From Tetraselmis striata (lineage: Eukaryota > Chlorophyta > Chlorodendrophyceae > Chlorodendrales > Chlorodendraceae): a DNA stretch of 64,000 bases. Below, piece after piece: positions 57,631-64,000 of this stretch; position 1 is the first letter of the stretch; every line of letters starts with the position of its first letter. The translations under genes were made by a program, and so were the position numbers. The notes beneath the pieces are model-generated. The model was not told the origin of the DNA, ran no database searches, and was given only the letters and a program-made list of their open reading frames with translations. The stretch lies in NCBI GenBank assembly GCA_006384855.1, contig VCJN01001373.1, forward strand, positions 62,001-126,000. The letters are read 5' to 3'.

Positions 57631-59509
57631 CGAACCCGACTTATCTAGCTATGAGCAAGTTGAAAGAGGGGTAATACATTTTGGAGGACTGAACCTTTGT
57701 CTGTGGCAAAAGACTAGGATGACTTGTGGCTAGGGGGGGGACATATGTATCAGTAGGTAGCTCCAGCTTCGAGCTGGCCCCGGAGTAGGAGGAACTTCCC
57801 TCCTCATGTCCGTAGTTCTTTGCCTATCGCTCTTTCACGTGTAGCCAGGGATACTAACCCCGTCACCGCGCGGCGTGCGGTGTAATACTCTGACGACGAG
57901 AAAGTAGGCCGTAAAAATGGTACAATCAGTTCGAATACGCGCGTTTAAAAAGCAGCGACTAGTCGCTAGTCGCTACTACGCGTAGAGAACAGAAGGGTAA
58001 TAATAATAATATTCAGTACGCGCGTGCTAGAGACGAGTACAGGCTGCGGATCGGGGTGCCCTCTTATCGCGGGGCACTCGGTGCACCACCTAGGCTCACC
58101 AGGAGGCCTTGCTCGCAAGAGATTTCCTCGGGGTCCTGAGCTGGGTGGCCGCTCGAGAGCGCGCTCGCCGCCTCATCAGACGGCTCAGATTCGTCTGCCA
58201 TCCCGTTGCTGAAGCTGCACAGCACGTCCGAGGATCACCCACACACACACACGTGCATGCGTGGCCCGGACTCTGATGAACCGTGTGCGCATCACTCATC
58301 CATCCCGCCTCATCATGCGGGATGCGGGCCGCTTTTAGGCGGCTTGCTGTGTTGATTTTCTAGTACTACTTTTTGTAGCATGTGGATTTGTTACTGCCGT
58401 TTTTGAACTTCACACGAGTACAGGTACTGTAGTCGCTACGTGGACAGTAACATGGATATACCTTGGCCTAGTAATTTATGGTATTTTTTGTTATTTTAAT
58501 TAATATTAAATTTCTATTAATTAAAACTCCCAAATAAAAAATACCCCCTGTGTTAAGAGTAATATAAAGTAATATATTGCTGGAGCTCATGTTGTGGCAC
58601 GTTTGACTCGCAAACACATCGGCGATGGCAGCCAAATGGTTTGTTACATTGCATGTTGCACACCATATCTACTCGTGTGAGGATATATCCTATACCCTCA
58701 CTAACCCTAATCAACAATAGCACACATTAAGGCGCGTAGCGCGCGCAACACTCGTAGCGGCTGCGCCTGCGCCCTGTCGTCCGCACTGCGCCTGCTGATA
58801 TATCAGCACGGCGCCCTGCCGGACTGTAATCAGATCATCATACACCATCACTCAGTGGAATGGCACTCACCTTCTCCACCACGCGCACCTTGCCTCACAA
58901 GCAACTCGCTACATGCGTACATTAGTCAAAAAATAATCATATCATCATCAGCAGGGGGTGCTAGGGGTTCTTTGGGTGTTGCTTGACCCTGCTCAGCTAG
59001 CAGCATGTCGTTAGCCTCTACATCAGTCAGCGCGTCCTCATCAACCATGTTCAGCACATCATTAACGTAGTTCTCTAGCAAGCGCAAATTCACATAGCAA
59101 TACTACAACTTCACCACATTCTCATGTTTGAGAGAAGCGCGGGTCTTGGTGGCCACGCGCATGTGGACGATATTCGTGCGCTCCACAGGGCATGCGGCGG
59201 GCGAGCATGATTGTCAAGATGCGGAGAGCAACCTCTCTCCGAAGGCATGGCTTGACGCGATTACTCCACCACAACAGTGCACATGCCGCGGCCTGGCACC
59301 GACTGTGCCAATCGGCTGCGTACCGACGGGGTGCTAGCCGGTTCGCCCGCCATGACGCCTGCTAGTGGCACAAACAGTCGCCTCCTCGCCTGCCCGGGAC
59401 GTGGCGCCTAGCTCTATCTGCTGGGCGGGAGGACGGCAGTGCGCAGTTTCCTTCACTCTTTACTGGTAAAAATCCTTACCGGTGCTCAAAATAACACTGT
59501 CGCATCCAG

Positions 59510-59636
59510 GTGTCGCATCGCCTACCCAGGGCTTTCCGGAACTGGATTGCTGCCTAAACGGCCGTCGTAGAGACGCTGCAAGGGTTTCACTGATGCCAGT
59601 CCTGTCCCGGGGGCGGAAAAAAAAAGAAAAAAAAAC
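59510..59636 (+). repeat. 3' tail of a non-LTR retroelement, copy 3
   Basis: Runs from TCGCATCGCCTACCCAGGGC through GCCGTCGTAGAGACGCTGCA to CCCGGGGGCGGAAAAAAAAA. Same family as 553-622 and 8337-8450, ending in an A tail. Confidence 0.75.
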
Positions 59637-59819
59637 ACTGTCGCATCGAGCGTGTCTGGCGCGCAGCGGGGCCCGGTGTGCGCCGCGCGCTCGGGCAATT
59701 TCTTACTACAGTAAAATACCAGTAACGGTAATTAATAGTAAACTACTATTAATTGGAACCCCCAGCAAAACAAAAAATACCGGTAATGGTCCAGGTATGA
59801 ACATGGATGAGGATTAGCA

Positions 59820-59884
59820 GTTGAACTTTTTGGTTACAGGGAGAGCGTCCGGAGAATGCACGCAAAGTACTGGGGGAGGAAAAA
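59820..59884 (+). repeat. Interspersed repeat Z, copy 2
   Basis: TTGAACTTTTTGGTTACAGG followed by GAGAGCGTCCGGAGAATGCA and a GGAGGAAAAA end. It matches 43152-43262 without the extra stretch inside the first copy. Confidence 0.75.
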
Positions 59885-60157
59885 GCAGTATTAGCAGTAC
59901 TCTGTGCCTTTACGATATTCGTTCCCGTATGTAGCGACTATGTACCGGTATATACATCAGCCCGGGGACGGTTCCGGTACGGCTGGTCGCTCTAGCGGAC
60001 GAGTGCAACAGCAAGCACGCCGGCGGATGCCGTCGCTTCGGCTTCGCCGGATGGTTTTTTTTAGCACGCCGGCCGGTCGTCAATTTTTTAGCTGCCACCG
60101 CCTCGTCGGGCCCCGCGGCCCGGCCGGCGCTAAGTGTTCTGCTTAAATGTACGGACT

Positions 60158-60271
60158 TTTCCTTCCCCAATACTTTCCGTGCATTCTCTAGAGACGCTAT
60201 CCTTCACCTGCGCTTTTGAGTTTTTACAGGGAGAGCGTGAAGAAACTACACGGAAAGTACTGGGGAAGGAA
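60158..60271. repeat. Hairpin made of two opposed repeat Z pieces
   Basis: The left arm 60158-60188 (TTTTCCTTCCCCAATACTTT then CCGTGCATTCTC) is the reverse complement of the right arm 60240-60271 (CACGGAAAGTACTGGGGAAG), with a ~50-base loop. The right arm plus ACAGGGAGAGCGTGAAG is the third repeat Z copy. Confidence 0.75.
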
Positions 60272-60668
60272 CTGCTTATAACCAACTTTACGGCAACAAG
60301 CTACACGCCAGCATCCTGGCGCATCATCAGGCAATGTCAACTTGTCGTCACGCTCACGCCTCGTCGCTCTGCGTCAATACCCGGCCCGACTCCTGCACGA
60401 CAACCTGCAGACGGCAACCAGCAGTACCTTGTGACCTCAGGCGAGACACTGACCCTGCAGATTTACGCTATGTACTGATCAAGTCGCCCTTGCAGCGGGG
60501 CCAAACAGGCGAAGCTTAGTCGCAGCCGTGCTTCAGCGTGCGGCGCTATGATTGCGACAAGTGGCGGCCGTTAAACGAACTTTTCGCGGACTAATATAGG
60601 CACCCCGCGCGACGCAACGCGGCAAACCCTTCGCACACCAGCCCAAGTGGACGCCAGAGACAAGCACC

Positions 60669-63600
60669 ATGGTGACCTTGTTCCCAGAAATCCCGATCGA
60701 GGCTGTTGATTCGGAGACAGTCAGGTACAGCGGAGCGGTGGGTGAGAACGGAAGTCTGCTCTCGACGGTGGAGGTCTGCGAGGATGGCGGGGGTGGTGGT
60801 TGGAAGGTGCGGCGGAATGCCGCGGACACCCCGAGAGTAAAACTAACAGTGCAGCAAATCGCCACACACATCACATCACATCACAGCGTCAACAAACAGC
60901 GAGTGGCCGTGGTTTGGCTGATAGATTCCACTGCAGCATTTGGTTAACCAAACTGCGCGTCCTCTCAATGCAGAGTCTGCTCGAATCGGAGGCGTGGCTG
61001 CGCAACGTGTCGGAATTCAACCCGCAGGACGGTGGATACTATGCGGATCACGTGCTCCCGCGGGTACTGCCGTGGGCTGCCGCGCTGCTGGCCGTCGGGC
61101 TGCTCTTCTTCCTCTTATTCGCCGTCTGGTGCGCCACCGCCCCCCCCCCCTTCCGCCCTACCCCGTCCTCCTCCCTAGGGGTATAGCCGTGGTTCCTCGG
61201 TATTGGTATGCGTGCATGCAAGAAGGTGGCTTCTCGGTGCGGCAGGCGGCGAGGCACTAGTGGCATATTGCGATGGGGTCAAATGTGCGACAAAAAAACG
61301 AGAACAGCAAGCTTCATATAGACAGGTCCAAAAACCACGAGGGGTTAATATTTGTTGAGGGGGGGGGGGGGGGGGGGTGCATACTTAAATGAGAGTTCTT
61401 TTAGTATTTACATCCTCAGGCGGTGTAAAGTTGAACGGCAGCATGCCGCCCTCTAAACTGCCAGTTCAGCTAGTTTCAGCTAGTCTCACTGCTGTGCAGT
61501 TTGTCATTTATAATTGTCTCAACAACGGGGGAGCATGTACCGGCTGCATGACGTCTGTCAACTTATTGCAGGCGGGTGGTGCTGTGGGCGCTGCGGTACG
61601 GCTGCTGGAAGCGCGCCGGCAGCCGCTACCAGCCAACCGGATCCCCCAGCAAGGTGCTGTCCGGCAGTGACATCCTGCCGCTGCGGGTGATCATCACGCT
61701 GGGCCTCGTGGCCGTCATCGCCGCCAGCATTTGGGGCTGCGTCGTGGCGGGCCCGAAGTTCGTTCATCAGTTTTGGGACTATGTTGGCCAGTGGGCGGTG
61801 AGTGCCCGCCATGTCTCTGCCCCGGGTCGACTGGGTTGGCAAGCCACGGCGTCCAACTGATGCCTGTGTGCACGCCAGGGCTACGCGGGTGGGGTGCTGG
61901 GCCTCTGGGAGTCGGTGGTGCGGCAGAGCGCGACGCTCTTTGATGCCAGCGAGGAGCTGGAGCGCTACCTGCAAACCAATGCCGATGCGCTGAGTGTGGA
62001 TGGGCTCCTGGAGGTGAGGCACACTCCTGACTTTGTTGTGGGGGGGGGGGGGGGGGGGGGGGTTCATAAGCGAGGCGCACTGTCAGCTCAGTTTACAGCT
62101 CAGAAAGGGAGGGTTTGCCCCTCGAGCCCGCATTCGCAAGCGCCCCGGCAGCTACTAAACATGGCAGTGCTTTCTGTGGCAGTGCGTGGACCGGGTGACG
62201 GACCGCGTGCCGGCGGCCTCTGCGTACCTGGCAGCGCACTTGGAGCGGGTGGCGGTGCTAGTGCCGCAGGTCTCCATAGCCAGCTCAGCTGCGCTCAGCT
62301 CTCTTGCATACTTCCAGGTGCGCCGCTGCGCTCATCCTGAACATTTGCCATGCAGTTTGGTGGCAGCCGCCGCCGTACATAGCAGCCCCGGATAAATTCC
62401 CGCATGGACGGCGTTATGCGTGTCTCCTGAAGCATGCGGGCGTTTGGCTGCGTAGGAAACGAGCATGCCCTTCCTGAGCGACATGACGGACACTGTGACG
62501 GAGATGCTGGTACAGCAGAATGAAGTCCGCCGGCTGGCGCGCGTCAGTCAGGAATCATACAGGGAGCTGCCAAGGTGAGCCAGCCGTGCACGCCGCCTGA
62601 GCCTCACACTGAGTGACTCTCTCACAAGCATACACCTAGATGCGCACATGCGCATGAGACCAAGCGTGCTGAACTCTCGGGTCCGCTTGGAAACGAAATT
62701 GGTGCAGTCTGGCCGGAGACGCGTTTGATGCCGTCGCCCAAATCATCACCACCAACGTGCAGCTGGACCCTGTGGGCCGCCTGGGTGTGATTGCCGGCGT
62801 GTCGGACCAGCTGGTGGAGCTGAACGCCACCATCAGCCGCGTGCCTGAACTGGTGGCCGGCGTGCGTGCGCTCGGCACATTTGTCCGGAACCTGGAGGAG
62901 CTGCGCGCAGGGCTCCCGGAGTTTAGCGGCCGCTCGCGCCCGCTGGCGGAGCTGCTGGACCAGGCGTCGGAGTGTGCGGTGGACTCTGTGGGCTTTGCAA
63001 CGCATGTCAACGCCACCATTGCTCAGTGAGTGCGCCGCCGTAGCCAGCCACAACGCCGTGCTCCCCAGCTGCATGCGAAACAGGACAGTGGCGCGTGCCT
63101 AAGGAATGCGGCTGGATGGGCGCTGGCTTTTGTTGATGTTCTGGTTCGGACTGGGCAGCGTTGTGAGGGTGGTGGATGGCGGTGTGTGACCGTTGCACCT
63201 GCCCCCACGCGGCAGGCTGCCTGCCAACGCGAGTTTTGCAATCAACAACCTCAACAACAACACGCAGAGCGGCTTCTCCATGCTGCGGGATGCTCCGCAG
63301 ACGAAGGCGTTGCTGGAGGCCCTGCTGGAGGGCGTGGTGGTGCCCGAATACTTCCGGGTGCGTGCCTGGGCAGGATCCCCTATATGGTGTACTTCCATGA
63401 GACGGCATGCGCCTCCCTGCTTGAGAGCCCGGAGCCCCCATGATCCGCAAGCCCCTGGGCCCCGGGCGCTGTGCCGCCCCATCCCAAGCGCCCACTCACC
63501 TCACCCTGTGCATTACTGCCTGATGGGTAGGAGCTGCTGGGGCAGCTGGAGCAGCTGGAGCTGCAGGTGCGCGGGTTTTCAGGCCAGGACATCAACGGCG

Positions 63601-63878
63601 TGTACCGCTACCTCAACGGCGGGAGCTTGGTGAGCCCTGTTCTTGCCGAATTGTGGCCCTTGCGCAAGTCCCCCCAAACCCGAAATCCCCCATGCCAGCG
63701 CAGGCGTGTCTGACGTTTTCTGCGGCACGCAGTCCGGCGGGCTGCGGGAGGCGCTGGAAGCCACGGCGGCGCCCCTGCGGCGGAGCACCAACGCGGCGGT
63801 GCTGTTTGCTCAGGCGGGAGGGGAGCTCGCCTACACGCGCTTCTTCAGCACCACATTAGAATCCTCCGCCGTGCTCAC
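60669..63878 (+). CDS. Prominin-like membrane protein (paralog 2, 3' end outside window)
   Basis: Exons: 60669-60806, 60974-61128, 61572-61797, 61879-62013, 62183-62317, 62456-62574, 62708-63025, 63216-63357, 63531-63629, 63733-63878, all in phase; the last donor (AC|GTGAGC) leads past the window. The start is CACCATGG. The ~538 residues seen cover an N-terminal ectodomain, TM1 (LPRVLPWAAALLAVGLLFFL, ~75-98), a basic loop, TM2 (IITLGLVAVIAASIWGCVVA, ~136-158) and most of the first long loop, which has N-x-S/T sites. It aligns from end to end with paralog 1: LRNVS-x(2)-NP, YY-x-D, LPRVLPWAAA, WGC-x(2)-AGP. Five exon lengths (155, 135, 135, 119, 146) are identical in both genes. The Cys cluster of the first loop in paralog 1 is mostly absent here. 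No signal peptide is evident. Confidence 0.8.
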
Positions 63879-64000
63879 GTGAGCGCCCGGGTGCCAACTG
63901 ATGCACCTTCGCCTGCTAGACACGCTTGCCAGGGCAGCGCCACTGCAGGCTCCGGCTTGACACACGTCGCGCTGAGCTTGCTCCACTGAGGTGCGCCTGC

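Larger units (their letters stand above)
57631..60668. other. Intergenic region upstream of the plus-strand prominin-like gene
   Basis: No host gene is supported. It holds an AT-rich patch (58440-58600), a weak run of CCCTAA-like words (58695-58712), a retroelement tail (59510-59636), repeat Z copies (59820-59884, 60229-60271) and a hairpin (60158-60271). The promoter of the gene starting at 60669 should lie in the last few hundred bases; no core motif is obvious. Confidence 0.4.

Noticed and set aside
1-64000. TAG reassigned to sense, as in some ulvophycean algae
   Set aside because: Aspartate kinase, IspD and prominin-like paralog 1 all end at TAG exactly where their family C-termini should end.

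Overview
This window looks like nuclear DNA of a green alga (Chlorophyta). The host genes are split into many short exons with GT-AG introns. Plastid-type biosynthetic enzymes (aspartate kinase and IspD) carry transit-peptide-like N-termini. TGTAA-type 3'-end signals follow several stop codons, as is usual in green algae. Introns are full of long homopolymeric C or G tracts. Species cannot be named from the sequence alone.

Layout. 1-5 kb: repeat debris, then an 11-exon lysine-pathway aspartate kinase (+). 5-26 kb: a block poor in host genes and rich in mobile-element remains: a LINE reverse-transcriptase fragment, two related gag/protease fossils, an AT-richer Ty3/gypsy fossil with one LTR, a ~190-bp-arm inverted repeat, a ~320-bp satellite array, a nearly perfect 2.06-kb direct duplication, a methyltransferase-like relic and one small secreted or membrane-protein candidate. 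26.6-27.6 kb: an intronless Ser/Thr protein kinase (+). 28.7-40.2 kb: a 23-exon valyl-tRNA synthetase (-) with an N-terminal glutathione-S-transferase-like domain; one 3.2-kb intron holds a tRNA-like sequence, SINE-like pieces and other repeats. 41-43 kb: a decayed Cys-rich unknown ORF (-). 43.6-45.7 kb: 9-exon IspD of the plastid MEP isoprenoid pathway (+).

46-64 kb: the most interesting part. Two paralogous multi-exon membrane proteins lie head to head, one complete on the minus strand (46.1-53.9 kb) and one on the plus strand that runs off the window (60.7-64 kb). The complete copy has a prominin-like layout: short N-terminal ectodomain, TM1, Cys-rich short loop, TM2, long coiled loop, TM3-TM4 pair, second long loop, TM5 and a short tail. 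The intergenic space holds a decayed tyrosine-recombinase retroelement between 161-bp direct repeats. A LINE-like piece and an interstitial telomere-like tract lie inside it.

Three host genes (ValRS twice, IspD once, the prominin-like gene once) each show one-base reading-frame slips inside otherwise conserved exons. Residual sequencing errors are the simplest explanation. Exon boundaries were read by eye from splice consensus, phase and homology remembered from protein families; no search or RNA data were available.
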